64,000 nucleotides of DNA from Melieria omissa (taxonomy: Eukaryota > Arthropoda > Insecta > Diptera > Ulidiidae): positions 1,860,001 through 1,924,000 of the forward strand of contig OZ020270.1 of NCBI GenBank assembly GCA_963971225.1, in the 5' to 3' direction. Numbering within the stretch: position 1 is the first letter of the stretch; each line of letters starts with the position of its first letter. The translations under genes and the position numbers were made by a program. Below are positions 1-9,802 of this stretch, piece after piece. The notes beneath the pieces were generated by a model. It did no database searches, was not told the origin of the DNA, and saw only the letters and a program-made list of their open reading frames with translations.

Positions 1-520
1 GAAGAAGCGTAATGGCTCAAAACGTTTTTCAATTTGAATACAGCCCCCTTAGCATAAAAACGCAAACTTGACCAGTAAGTTGGATTTTTCTTGCGGTTCG
101 ATCATCAACAAAGCCCACAATTTCATCATTAAACAGATTGTACTGTAAATGTTTTCTGACAGAAAATTCATCGAACATCAAAACAGCTTCTCGTTCGTCG
201 ATATTCATAACTTGAAAAATTTTTTCAAGCGTGCTAAACCATTTTTGGCTTATGCCTGGCTGCAACGATTTTATTGGAGCTCATCTTAGCAACGACGTTT
301 TAGAAGGTAAATTTAATTTCAGTTCGTCCCTTAGGAATTGGTAAAAAGCTGCAGAATAAAAGAACATGCTTTGTGCTATAACTTTTTCTTGCCAAAGAAC
401 TCTTTTCTTTAGTAACATTTTACAAAATGTGGCAGTATTATCGGACAAAGATTTCTTAGCGACAAAATCATCAACTGCCTGTTCTATATTAGTCGCTCTT
501 ATTTTTTTGTTTCTTTTATA
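1..520 (-). pseudogene. P-element-like transposase, internal part, cut by the window edge
   Basis: This is the continuation of the THAP-domain gene at 4117-4866. The two parts are separated by the mariner at 521-4114, and the reading frame rejoins exactly across it (...LLSNKY / KRNKKIRAT...). The visible part has the segments ATFCKMLLKK, LPSKTSLL and PGISQKWF followed by VLMFDE, an order typical of P-type transposases. In-frame TGA codons fall at 281-283 and 29-31, with another closer to the window start. All three stand where Trp would fit (LLR-stop-APIKS, LYSN-stop-KTF-stop-AI), so the copy is dead. The gene runs off the left edge. Family assignment rests on remembered P-transposase layout and the linked THAP domain. 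Confidence 0.65.
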
Positions 521-784
521 TAGGGTGTTTTTTTTAGAGGTTTGTTTTTCGAATAGAGATAAAACTGGCATTTTGTGGTCAAATCTGGCAACTCTAATGT
601 CATTTATGTTCAGTTTGGTTTGCCATTTAATCATGAACAGGTTGACAAAAGAACAACGCTTGCAAATCGTGCAAATTTATTTCGAAAATAATGGTTCAGT
701 TCGCGAAGTTTACCGCAAGCTCCGTCCATTTTATGGTCGACATCGTCCATCAGAGCAATTAATTCGGTTAACCATGGGTCGTTT

Positions 785-3766
785 AAATCTTTGCGAGATC
801 ACTGCCAACTGATGGTCCCAGTAAGATCGACTCAGTACAGAAATTGGACAGTGCGCTAGCTTCCCTTACAGCTGCCTACAAAGTTGCCACTGAGGAGTCA
901 TGCCCCGTGAGACCACTCTGGGGTAATACGAAACCTAATTGGTGGAACTCTGAGGTAGCTGTACTTAGAAGGGAGTGCCGAAAACTTTTCAATCGCGCTA
1001 GGGCGACAAACGACTGGTCCGAATATAAAGCCAGACTAAAGCTGTTTAAAAAAGCGGTAAGATCTGCTAAGCGATCCTCTTGGAGGCAGTTCTGTCAGAA
1101 TATAGAATGCAACTCTGAGGCCAGTCGCCTTCGCAAGATACTCGCTTCCTGTCCAGCGGTCCCTAGCTTTCTGCAAAGGGAAGACGGTTCCTGGACATCG
1201 TCGAGCCAGGAGACAATCGAACTCCTGGTTGACACTCATTTTCCGGGTAATAGTTGTACTGACGAAACTATCCTGGGTACAACAAGTTTAATCGGCCCAC
1301 ATCATAGCATGGGGGTACAAGACATAGTCAGCAGCGAAAAACTGCACTGGGCTATAAATAGTTTTTTGCCCTTCAAGTCTCCGGGGCCTGACGGTATTAT
1401 ACCAGCTGACTTACAACACACATCAGACTTGGCCGTACCGTGGCTACTGGAGATCTGTGTAGCTGTTCTACACTTGTCTCACATTCCTTCTATTTGGACT
1501 GAGGTAAATGTGATCTTCATTCCTAAAGCGGGAAAGGTCTCACACTCGAAAGCAAAAGACCACAGGCCTATTAGCCTGTCCTCTTTTCTCCTTAAAATCT
1601 TTGAAAGGCTCATCGATGTTTACATTAGGGATAAAGTGGGTCATCTTCTTTCACCCAATCAGCATGCATATACGAAGGGCAAATCCGTTGAGACGGCTCT
1701 TCATGCAGTCGTGCGGCAAATTGAATACTCCCTCCTTTTCAGAGAATACACTTTGGTCTCTTTTCTCGACATTGAGGGAGCTTTCAACAATATTTTCCCG
1801 GCGGCCATTACTGGCTCACTGACCAATTTGAACCTATGTAAGCCGGTAGTGGACATAGTTCATCTCCTCTTAGCAAATAGGGTTATTAACTCTTCGCTAG
1901 GCTGCTCCTCCGTTAGGAGGTGGGTCACCAGAGGCACCCCGCAGGGGGGAGTCCTTTCTCCTCTCCTCTGGAACCTAGCGATAAATGACCTGCTGTTGCA
2001 ACTGAGCTGTACGGGGTGTTCGGTAGTTGCATACGCAGACGACGTGGCGTTAGCGGTATCTGGGAAGAACATTCCGACACTGGTCGATCTTCTTCAAGGT
2101 GCACTGAACTTATTGGGATCTTGGTGCTCTCAGAACGGTATGGGCATTAACCCATCCAAAACTGTTTTGGTCCTCTTTACAAGGAGGCACCAAGTTCCCA
2201 CTTTTGACCCGCCTTCTCTTTATGGGACTAGTCTTACTGTCAGCTCGCAAGCCAAATATCTTGGCCTACTGCTGGATAGGAAACTTAACTGGAAAGCGAA
2301 CATACTAGAAAGGGTTCGCAAGGCCACTGTTGCACTGTACTCCTGCAAAAGAGCAGTTGGCAAAAAATGGGGTCTTCAACCACGAATCATGTACTGGATG
2401 TATATCTCCGTGATTAGGCCCATTCTTTTCTATGGAGCAGTGGTATGGTGGACTGCCCTGGAAAAGGGGACCAACCAGAAACCTCTGGACTCAGTTCAAA
2501 GATCGGCGGCGCTCATAATAACTGGGGCCATGCGATCGACACCGTCCAAAGGACTCTACGCCCTGCTCCACTTTCTCCCTGTTGACCTTTTCGGTAAACA
2601 AACGGCTACCCTCTCTGCAGTGAGACTAAACACCATCAATAGATGGCCGCGTACTGATTTCGGTCACTGCCGGATTCTAGGCAGTTCACCTTACCTACAT
2701 GACAACATCGACTACTCGGTACCATCATTTGTTTTCGGTTCTAAATTCTCAACCCTCATACCGCATAGACGGGAGTGGGAACAGGACACGGTTCCGAAAA
2801 CTGGAGTATGTTTCTATACTGACGGCTCCAAACTGGATGGCAGAGTAGGGGGTGGAGTAATGTGTGAAAATCCACCCATGGAAGAATGTTTTCGTCTTCC
2901 AGATTTCTGCAGTGTCTTCCAAGCGGAAGTTCTGGCCATTATCAAAGCCCTGTCTATGTTAAAACAACGCAACCTTCCTAAGAGTACGGTTCGCATTTTC
3001 ACTGACAGCCAGGCAGCAATAAAAGCCCTCAAGAAGGTTTCAACAACATCGAAGGTGGTTACTCTCTGCCGCTCCCTACTAAATGAGTTAGGGCATGCGC
3101 ACAACATTATCCTTATCTGGGTACCGGGCCACAAAGACATCAGTGGAAACTGTGTAGCTGATGAACTTGCTAGACGTGGCACCACCCTCCCGCACCTTAA
3201 CACCACAGTCACGGCAGGCATTCCTCTTGCCACCTGTAAATTAAAAATCTGTTCACTCTTCCTCGATAATGCCAACAGGCGATGGGAAGGGGAGAGTACA
3301 TGTACCATAACTAAACAGCTCTGGCCTGTTTTTAATCAAAGGCGAACAAGAGCACTTATCTCGCTTAATAGGCAACACATTAGCACGGTCGTCGCAATTC
3401 TGACAGGCCACTGTTTATTCGGACGCCATGCCTTCAGACTAGGCGTCAACAGTTGGGACTTCTGCCGCAGTTGCCACAATGAGGAGGAGGAGGAATCTAT
3501 CAGCCACCTTCTCTGCAACTGTCCGGCTCTATCTAGACGAAGATGGAAAACCCTAGGCTCTCCTTTCTTCGACAACTTGACTGAACTCAGTTCAGTTAGC
3601 ATAAAAGACTTGATCGAGTTCATTCACTCTTCGAAATGGCTAGTAAGGCTTATCGACTTGTAGTAAGACAGACCTTTTCAACTTGTGGTATCACAACGGG
3701 CCCATTCCGTGGCCTAAGTGTGTCTTTCGGCAGGTCCCAGGCCAAGACAGCCACCTTAACCTAACC
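785..3766 (+). mobile_element. LOA/I-group LINE, 5'-truncated, with 16-bp TSD
   Basis: The element is bounded by a perfect 16-bp duplication, TAACCATGGGTCGTTT, at 769-784 and 3767-3782. It starts inside ORF2 after the endonuclease and runs through reverse transcriptase, RNase H and a 3' UTR that ends in CTTAACCTAACC repeats. The 3' UTR (from about 3687) is closely similar to the tail of the SINE at 11597-11996. The 5' truncation and target duplication are the normal signature of target-primed reverse transcription. Confidence 0.9.
787..3663 (+). CDS. LINE ORF2 protein, RT plus RNase H (partial at 5' end)
   Basis: The frame is open from the insertion junction to TAG at 3661-3663, about 958 codons, with no internal stop. 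No real start exists because the N-terminal endonuclease is missing. RT motifs in order are SPGPDGI (near 1380), RPISLSSF, the RT-A FLDIEGAFN, GTPQGGVLSPLLW (near 1935) and catalytic YADDVAL (near 2031). RNase H follows: YTDGSK (near 2816), E in FQAEVLAI, TDSQAAIKAL (near 3000) and WVPGHKDISGN (near 3120). A C-terminal C-x2-C...H-x4-C motif (CRSC...HLLCNC) ends the protein. RT followed by RNase H fits the LOA or I groups. LOA is my preference from overall similarity, and the exact clade is unproven. The long open frame implies a young insertion. Confidence 0.85.
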   Translation: MFARSLPTDGPSKIDSVQKLDSALASLTAAYKVATEESCPVRPLWGNTKPNWWNSEVAVLRRECRKLFNRARATNDWSEYKARLKLFKKAVRSAKRSSWRQFCQNIECNSEASRLRKILASCPAVPSFLQREDGSWTSSSQETIELLVDTHFPGNSCTDETILGTTSLIGPHHSMGVQDIVSSEKLHWAINSFLPFKSPGPDGIIPADLQHTSDLAVPWLLEICVAVLHLSHIPSIWTEVNVIFIPKAGKVSHSKAKDHRPISLSSFLLKIFERLIDVYIRDKVGHLLSPNQHAYTKGKSVETALHAVVRQIEYSLLFREYTLVSFLDIEGAFNNIFPAAITGSLTNLNLCKPVVDIVHLLLANRVINSSLGCSSVRRWVTRGTPQGGVLSPLLWNLAINDLLLQLSCTGCSVVAYADDVALAVSGKNIPTLVDLLQGALNLLGSWCSQNGMGINPSKTVLVLFTRRHQVPTFDPPSLYGTSLTVSSQAKYLGLLLDRKLNWKANILERVRKATVALYSCKRAVGKKWGLQPRIMYWMYISVIRPILFYGAVVWWTALEKGTNQKPLDSVQRSAALIITGAMRSTPSKGLYALLHFLPVDLFGKQTATLSAVRLNTINRWPRTDFGHCRILGSSPYLHDNIDYSVPSFVFGSKFSTLIPHRREWEQDTVPKTGVCFYTDGSKLDGRVGGGVMCENPPMEECFRLPDFCSVFQAEVLAIIKALSMLKQRNLPKSTVRIFTDSQAAIKALKKVSTTSKVVTLCRSLLNELGHAHNIILIWVPGHKDISGNCVADELARRGTTLPHLNTTVTAGIPLATCKLKICSLFLDNANRRWEGESTCTITKQLWPVFNQRRTRALISLNRQHISTVVAILTGHCLFGRHAFRLGVNSWDFCRSCHNEEEEESISHLLCNCPALSRRRWKTLGSPFFDNLTELSSVSIKDLIEFIHSSKWLVRLIDL

Positions 3767-4116
3767 TAACCATGGGTCGTTTTCGCACTACGTTTACTCT
3801 ATGTGATAATACGCATCCGCAGAGACGTCGAACAGTGCGCACCGAAGAAACAATTGCCGCTGTAGAGCAAAATGTTGAAGAGGACCCGCATGAATCGATT
3901 CGCCACCGTGCACAGCAATTGGAGCTGGTTGAAAATTGGACCTGTAGAATTGGCTTTATTCGAGCCAGCCGCGGCGGCCACATGCCCGAAATCATATTTA
4001 AACATTAATGGCATAAAATTATCCTTTCAATAAAGCCAAATTGATTTACATTAAAACGATTTTCTTGTGTTTTATTTCAATTCGAAGTTCTATACCTCTA
4101 AAAAAAACACCCTATA

Positions 4117-4866
4117 CTTATTCGAAAGCAAATTTTTCTGTAATTTTACAATCTTTCTCTTTTGGTCATAAATAATTTTTTTTTGTTTTTTAATTTCACC
4201 GCATGCGTCCCAATATTTCTTTCTGTAAAAAGCTTCGTTTTGTTCCCTTTTTAAACAATAAGTGCAGTATTGGTCTTCTTCATCTTTTTGTATTTCCGTT
4301 CCCAAATTGTTGGCCAAATTTTTCCACGCATTATTTCTGCAAGGATCCTCAAAAGCCAAAAAATCTGCAATATCTCCCACAGTGTCCATTGAAGAGTCTG
4401 ACAATTGTATTGGATCACCACAATTTTTAAATTCTGCGAAAGGAAGTGCTTGACGTTGAATCGAAACATATTGATCAATTTCATCCTCTATTTCATTGAA
4501 ATCAAATAAATGGGGGCAGCTCTCTGTGTTACTTTGGGAAGTTATTTTTTTTAGGTTCAGGTTGAGAGTTGGTATCGCGTTCTTTTTCAGAAGTCTGTTA
4601 CCAATAAACTTGGGTTCCAAATGGTTATCACAAATAAATGCCTTGTCGATATTTTCATCTTTTTTGAGATTGCATTTTGCGATCCATGTATTTCTGAAAT
4701 ATTCATTTTTCGGAAATTTAAAAAGCCGAACTTTAAGAGACCCGTAATCATTCCTATAGCTCCTTTGACAGGAAAAAATAGCGCATTTCTTGTTATTTTT
4801 ACGCTTTTTGTCGGAATTACTTATATTCATGATAAAACTTGATGACATTAATACGAGTAAAATCAA
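4117..4866 (-). pseudogene. P-element-like transposase, N-terminal THAP part
   Basis: Numbered from the first ATG at 4866, the protein has a THAP zinc finger: C28-x4-C33, W61, C79-x2-H82 and the AIPT motif at 97-100. THAP domains bind DNA and head the P-element transposases. The ATG at 4830 is an equally good start. After an acidic linker there is a CTYC pair and a Lys-rich coiled-coil-like stretch (about residues 210-250). The frame then runs into the mariner TIR at 4116. The rest of the gene is at 1-520. A domesticated THAP gene is possible, but the downstream stops argue for a dead P-like transposon. Confidence 0.75.
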
Positions 4867-4889
4867 GCCGTTTCAAAAAAAGGGTCGTC

Positions 4890-5115
4890 AACAAAATTGT
4901 TTAGGGATTCAACCACGTCAGAATTCGCCTAAATTTTTAATTTTAAACAAATTAGTTGGGATTCAACCTCGTCAGAAATCGCTTAAGTTTTTTAATTTAA
5001 ACAAATTGTTTCGGATTCAACCTTGTCACAATTCGCTTAAATTTTTCAATTTAAACAAATTGTTTGGGATTTAACCACGTCAGAATTCGCTTAAATTTTT
5101 CAATTCAAACAAATT
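4890..5115. repeat. 54-bp tandem repeat, about four copies
   Basis: The block GGATTCAACC.CGTCA recurs at 4905, 4959, 5013 and 5067, an exact 54-bp period, each followed by TTCGC.TAAATTTTT and AAACAAATT. It sits just upstream of the THAP start, in what would be the 5' end of the P-like element. It may be a subterminal binding array, but that is inference. Confidence 0.9.
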
Positions 5116-5195
5116 TTTCAAATCAGTTAACGCAAGGCATACGAAAACACGCAACCAGACAGCGCAACGATTAGATTGATAATGAACTGTTCTCA

Positions 5196-5240
5196 ACAAA
5201 TTTGTTGAAGCGATCGCTTTCGCTTCAACAAATTTGCTGA
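5196..5240. repeat. Short hairpin
   Basis: AACAAATTTGTTGAAGCGA is followed within a few bases by TCGCTTCAACAAATTTGC, giving a stem of about 18 bp. No function is evident. It lies between the tandem array and the 5392 motif and may belong to the same transposon end. Confidence 0.7.
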
Positions 5241-5667
5241 ATTCGCCAACGAAAAAAGGTATACATACAAAAAATAAGCGCGAACAAGTGAAATTGTGTT
5301 GTTGCTTTTGTTGGCATTTTTGGTGGTTGATTATTTCATTGCGTGTGAAGGCAACGCACACAATTTTGCGAATGTTTTCGATTAGCCGAAGCAGCGATTA
5401 AGCGATGTGAAACTGGGAGAGTAAGCCGATTTTTGTGCGTTTTTTACAATTCACGTACACAGTCCGTGTGTATTGGCAGTGATCAGCTCTTCACTGTGTC
5501 TGCTCGTTTCCCGATATTAGGGATTAGGGATTCCTGACAATTATTTGCTTTTTAAAGTATGTTCTCATTAATTTTCTGAATTAAATGCCAACACATGAAC
5601 TTTTTTGGTTTAATTATATAAATATTAATGAATACTAGTAGGCCCCAAGGTTGCAATTTTGCAATAA

Positions 5668-6687
5668 TCGGCCTTATGCTGAATGTCGTCTCACTCATCG
5701 TTGACGATCGTCTATGTGTATCGTCAAATCTATCGTTTCGTCGACACTTCGGTATGCTGTACAAGCAACGTAGACGAAACGTTGTGCACTGAATAAACAC
5801 GGCAACTCTATGAGTGGGAAATTTTTTGTTTTGGGTATTTCACGTGGGAAATTCTGTTACTTCAAATGATTTGTGTGTTTATTTGAAAAATAAATGGATT
5901 ACGAGCTGTTTTTTTTCAAGCGACGAGGAAGAAAATAAATCTTTGACGGTGCAGCGGAGGCTGTTAATGCAAACAGTGGACTTATTTGCGTTGCCTGAAA
6001 CCAAGTAATTTATTTTTCTTTGACCAATGCAAGCGGAGCCCCCACTGGGAGGAAGGATGCGGCCTCGGTAAGCAGCGTTCTGCTCCGGCGAGTTCGCCCA
6101 CCTCTCAGTGGCCTACGATACCTTGTGCCCTGGCACCCAAAATAATGAGACGTTGGAGCCTTTAGCTAGGGTGATTAAGAATTTTTTGAAGTCCAAGACG
6201 AGCCTAGATGAGGTGGTCGCCTCCGCGAGCAGCTTGATGGGCTGCCTGACTGTCCGAGTATATGTGGACATCCGCTTTGCACGCGTTTTCGCAGATAAGT
6301 CATATAGAAACCTGGTAAATGGCCATTACTTCTGCCTGGAAGACACTGCAATGATCAGGTTGAAGGAAAAGCTGGGGCTTCGCTTCGCTGACTGCAGAAA
6401 ATACCACAGCCAACCTTGTTACCTATGTTACCACCACACTACGCTCCCTTCCCTGGAAAAGGGAAGCCATTGGGAAACGGGAGATCCCAATTTTATTTCA
6501 GTATCGTTTTAGTTTCGTCAGCAAAATTTCCGACGATGGAAATATTCGTCGATAGACGAAAGGCGAAGGCGATAACGATGACGAGCATAGCACTCCGTCG
6601 TCAGCTGACGATACGACGATGAGCAGCATACGAAAGTTGCCGTATCGTCATTTTTTCAGACGATGACGATATTCAGCATAAGGCCGA
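5668..6687. mobile_element. Unclassified TIR element rich in CGTC motifs
   Basis: TCGGCCTTATGCTGAAT at 5668 is matched by its complement ending at 6687. The following ~100-150 bp on each side are looser inverted repeats built of many ATCGTC/GACGAT words. No clear TSD was found. The middle holds a GC-richer segment with an unknown ORF at 6072-6512. Subterminal motif arrays suggest a cut-and-paste element, but I cannot name the superfamily. Confidence 0.65.
6072..6512 (+). CDS. Unknown ORF inside the CGTC-motif element
   Basis: I do not recognise this protein. The frame opens after a TAA at 6069 and near a possible acceptor (GTAAGCAG), so it could be an exon. It reads ...SGEFAHLSVAYDTLCPG... 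and has an ordinary soluble composition, with ARVIKNFLKSKTSLDEV and VYVDIRFARVFADKSYRN and no zinc or DDE motif. The last ~45 codons look like chance extension into the terminal repeat. Its base composition is richer in GC than the surrounding DNA. A captured host-gene fragment and an accessory transposon gene are both possible. A second short open stretch (5881-6008, ...FFSSDEEENKSLTVQRR...) may be another exon. Confidence 0.35.
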   Translation, partial: AAFCSGEFAHLSVAYDTLCPGTQNNETLEPLARVIKNFLKSKTSLDEVVASASSLMGCLTVRVYVDIRFARVFADKSYRNLVNGHYFCLEDTAMIRLKEKLGLRFADCRKYHSQPCYLCYHHTTLPSLEKGSHWETGDPNFISVSF

Positions 6688-6849
6688 ATATTAGTGTAAT
6701 TCTGTGCCTGTATTTCTACCGGCTCTCCCAGTTTCACATCGCTTAATCGCTGGCCGAAGTGCGTATGGGACCTGCTGCGCTGAAAGCAAGGCGCATAACA
6801 GCAGCAATAAGATCATCACAGCAGTGATAACGTGATGTGAAACTGAGAG

Positions 6850-7493
6850 GATTGACGAAATTTTGCCGTTTTTTTTGGTCACACGAACACAATCCGTGTG
6901 AGCAGAAAAGAAAATCGTGAACCCTGCCAGCTTTCTCTTTTTGTGGAACAATTCGTATTGTGAAAGCAACTGACAAGCACATTTGTTCCTAACGCGGGGT
7001 TGTATTTTTGATGTACTTGTAACAAAGTATGTTCGCAGTCTTATTGTATGAAGCAGTGTAAAATAAGGAAGAAAATATATGAAATGATCAAAATTATTTA
7101 ATTTCAATGAAAATGTTAGGGAAAAGTTCTAATATGCAGAGATATAAAGATGTAAAAAAGAAATCCTTATCTCTTTGTGCATATGTAAAAACTAATAATA
7201 ACTAATTTGCATTTTCCGCACCACCACTGAGGTATGCAATACGGCGCGTTACCGATTTTTTTTAACGATTTTGTAACATTTTAACCATTTTTTTAAATAT
7301 GATTTCAGAGAGGAACAAATAAAAATATATGTATTTAATGCGTTTGTTTCCCAATTCGAAAAAAACACGGACTAAACGGACCACAAAAACCAGAAGTAGC
7401 AGAAACTTATAAATGTCGGACAGTAAACAATTTATGTTTATAAGTATAGTCTGCTACTTCGCGATTATAAAATCGTATCAGAAAATATATGTA
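6850..7493. other. No gene seen; one hairpin
   Basis: This AT-rich stretch has no credible ORF. A hairpin lies at 7393-7460: GAAGTAGCAGA...CTTATAAA against TTTATAAG...TCTGCTACTTC. It may be the core of a small MITE. Confidence 0.6.
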
Positions 7494-7686
7494 TAAGGCT
7501 TGCGCACGATGAAATTAGTGCACAAATAAACTCAAATTTCTTCTAAACTAGTTAACATATTAAAAAGAAAAAACGTTATATTAATAGAAATTTAATTCAT
7601 GTTTTTATTCAATAAGGAAATATTTTTTGTGATTAACTTTTAAAAAACTTTTTGATTTGCTTCGCATTAGGCTTTTTATAGTGTTT

Positions 7687-8603
7687 TCAGACATTTTTTT
7701 TTGTTGACGACAGCAATTTTTTGGAAAAACTGGTAGTACTTTCAGCAACCTGTTTTGTGCCTTTCATGGTCCTTTTTACCTTTGGCTTTGGGCAGTTAGG
7801 TGGATTCGCATATCTGGGTGCAAATGTTACATTATTCCTTTTGTACCACTCAACTGCTGCTTTACTGTAATGGCACGCTGCCAAATCAGTCCAAAAGAAA
7901 GCAGAAACTGTGTGCTGTTTTATGAATGGCAAAAGTCGTTTTTGCAGACACTCCCGGATATATATATCGGTGTTGATAGTCCCAGTTGTAACAAATGAAC
8001 TGCTTCGTCTACCACAGCTACAGATTGCCTGCCACACCAAAAAATTCTTGGGAATTTTGACTTCTTTTGGGTCTTATACTGCTCCGCGACGTTCCCTCTA
8101 CGATTTGCAACATAATAATCCACACCTGGAAGTTGTGAAAAGTCACCCAGTACATAGGTCTGATCGTCCATAATGCAGCAATAAAATTTCCGTAAAAAAT
8201 CACGGTGCAATATTTTGACTCGCTCTTTTGACTCGCTGTTCTTTTTCGAATTTCTATCTGAAACTTTTTGGACCTTGTATGACTTTAGCCCTTCCTCCTT
8301 CTTAACTTTTCTTACAAATGTTTCAGAGCATCCAACTTTTTCCGCCACTTTTCTGCCTGATGTATTGGGAATCTTTGTTAAAAGAGCTATCACCTTCTTG
8401 CCCATAGCAGGGTTATTAAGCCCCTTCTTTTTGCCACTTCCTTGTTTCCTTTTAATCGTCAGACGTTCATTGTAAACTTGAATTACCGACGAAACGGTAT
8501 TTCGCGAAACCCGTGCTTTTCGAGCAATTCCTTTGAAAGTTAAATTCGGATTTTCAATGCGCAGTCTAATAATTTTTTCACGCACTTCTATTTCGCTGCT
8601 CAT
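7687..8603 (-). pseudogene. Transposase, ITm type, frameshifted and lacking the last catalytic region
   Basis: The start at 8603 gives MSSEIEVREKIIRLRIENPN and two HTH units (residues ~1-115, with GRKVAEKVGCSETFVRKVKK). The first catalytic Asp is in CCIMDDQTYVLGDF. A frameshift near 8040-8050 moves the frame to MVWQAICSCGRRSSSFVTTG, then FWTDLAACHYSKAAVEWY with the second Asp. The expected third acidic residue after NPPNCPE is gone: NPPNCP joins directly to KPKVKRTMK, a small deletion. The NPPNCP motif resembles mosquito D37-type ITm elements, so that label is by resemblance only. The copy is inactive. Confidence 0.75.
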
Positions 8604-8672
8604 TTTGAAGGCAAAAACTACCGAATGATCTCAAAAATTTACATGAGGACCAAGACATGTTTAACAAAGCTA

Positions 8673-9802
8673 ACACTTCGTTCAATAATGTGTGTGACTA
8701 ACTAAAACACATTTTTTTGCCAAAATTCGTTTTTATTCATCAACATAGTCCCCTTTTAGGGAGATACAATCATTCCAACGCTTTTCCAATCTTTCGTTAC
8801 CGCCTTTGTAGAACGATTTTTCTTTGCCTTCAAAATAGGCGTTAGTTTCGGCGATTACTTCATCATTTGAGCCAAATCTCTTACCACGGAGCATCTTTTT
8901 GAGGTCTGCGAAGAGCCAGTAGTCGCTGGGGGCCAGATCTGGAGAATACGGGGGATGAGGAAGCAATTCGAAGCCCAATTCATGCATTTTTGCCATCGTT
9001 TTCATCGACTTGTGACACGGTGCATTGTCTTGGTGAAACAACACTTTTTTCTTCTTCATATGGGGCGGCTAATCGCGATTTCTTCTTTCAAACGTTCGCT
9101 ATTGATTGTTTTCCCTTTCTCAAGATAGTCGATGAATATTATTCCGTGCACATCCCAAAATACTGACGCCATAACCTTGCCAGCCGATGTTTGTGCCTTT
9201 GGACGCTTTGGGCGGCTTTCACCGGCTGCATGCCACTCAGCAGACTGCCGATTTGACTCTGGAGTGAAATGGTGGATCCATGTTTCATCCATTGTGATGT
9301 ACCGACGCAAAAACTCCGACTTGTTGCGCGTAAACATGTCCAAACAGCTCTTTGAATCATCGATTCGTTGTTGTTTTTGCTCCGGTGTGAGCAAACGCGG
9401 CACCCATTTCGAAAACACCTTTTTCATAACCAAATGTTCGTGTATTATGGTGTGTACACTGCCTGCTGATATCTTTAGAATGTCAGCAATCTCCCCCACT
9501 TTCACTTTACGGTCGGACATAATGATTTTGGAGCAGAGTCCGAATAATGTTTTTCAAGCCATTCCTGGCATTGAACAGTATTTTTTTTCATTAAAAAACA
9601 ATGATAAATCAGCACACGGAATTGCTTTGAATTCATTTTTTTTGAAAACTCAAAAGTAGTGTCACTTAAAGCACTGTAACTTGTAAACTAATGGTCGGAT
9701 TGACAGTAAGCCTAAAAAGGTTCACAATTTCGAAAAAAAATATTGATTTAGTATTAGTGCCGCCATCTATGTGTCAGTCACACACATTATTGAACGAAGT
9801 GT
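8673..9802 (-). mobile_element. Mariner (DD34D) inserted in the 7.5-kb element
   Basis: ACACTTCGTTCAATAATGTG at 8673 and its complement ending at 9802 are the TIRs (about 28 bp), with TA target duplication at 8671-8672 and 9803-9804. The length of 1130 bp is shorter than the usual 1.3 kb, because the N-terminal coding part and small internal pieces are missing. Confidence 0.9.
8733..9520 (-). pseudogene. Mariner transposase, DD34D, frameshifted
   Basis: The first part (9520 down to 9056) reads VKVGEIADILKISAGSVHTI, then the linker WVPRLLTPEQK and first Asp ITMDETWIHHF, then the ASVFWDVHGIIFIDYLEKGK block. A frame change at 9056-9059 leads to KKVLFHQDNAPCHKS (second Asp) and PPYSPDLAPSDYWLF (third Asp), with a C-terminus LEKRWNDCISLKGDYVDE. 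Between KGKTI and RLKEEIA about ten residues of the family are missing. All three catalytic residues remain but not in one frame. The subfamily is not assigned. Confidence 0.85.

Larger units (their letters stand above)
633..4008 (+). pseudogene. Mariner transposase remnant, split at 784/3783
   Basis: The ATG at 633 begins MNRLTKEQRLQIVQIYFENN, a Tc1/mariner HTH start. The frame continues through IRLTMGR, is broken by the LINE, and resumes at 3783 with FRTTFTL...RRRTVRTEETIAAVEQNVEEDP. It then jumps to a C-terminal tail (SRGGHMPEIIFKH) with no DDE/D region between. The internal deletion came before or independently of the LINE, because the flanks of the LINE join without loss. No function is possible. 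Confidence 0.75.
521..4114 (+). mobile_element. Short rosa-like mariner inserted in the P-like gene and split by a LINE
   Basis: The ends are inverted repeats, TAGGGTGTTTTTTTTAGAGG at 521 and its complement ending at 4114, flanked by TA on both sides (519-520, 4115-4116). Without the LINE at 785-3766 the element is only about 0.6 kb. It keeps the helix-turn-helix start and the last codons of a transposase and lacks the catalytic middle, so it is non-autonomous. The N-terminal protein text resembles the two DD41D-type copies at 23.7 and 49.2 kb, and the TIR starts with the same AGGGT. Confidence 0.85.
5392..6850. repeat. Dispersed end-like motif (CAGTTTCACATC family)
   Basis: GCGATTAAGCGATGTGAAAC lies at 5393 on plus. 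Its complement CTCCCAGTTTCACATCGC lies near 6727. A third copy is near 6822 on plus (GTGATAACGTGATGTGAAAC), and a fourth is at 13278 as CAGTTTCACATCATG. The last two inverted copies form a ~125-bp hairpin-like unit, 6725-6850. The companion text GCCGAAGTGCGTATGGGACC follows at 6751 and recurs at 13396. It looks like the terminal repeat of a transposon family whose full form is not in the window. The TIR element at 5668-6687 sits between the first two copies. Confidence 0.6.

Noticed and set aside
1..300. TGA recoded as Trp
   Set aside because: The host gene Shal uses TGG for Trp and normal stops, so these are nonsense mutations in a dead element.
2814..3308. 164-codon minus-strand ORF
   Set aside because: It is antisense to the RNase H part of the LINE and has no domain of its own.
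4900..5115. CRISPR-like array
   Set aside because: The 54-bp repeats are contiguous and diverged without spacers, and the DNA is from an animal.
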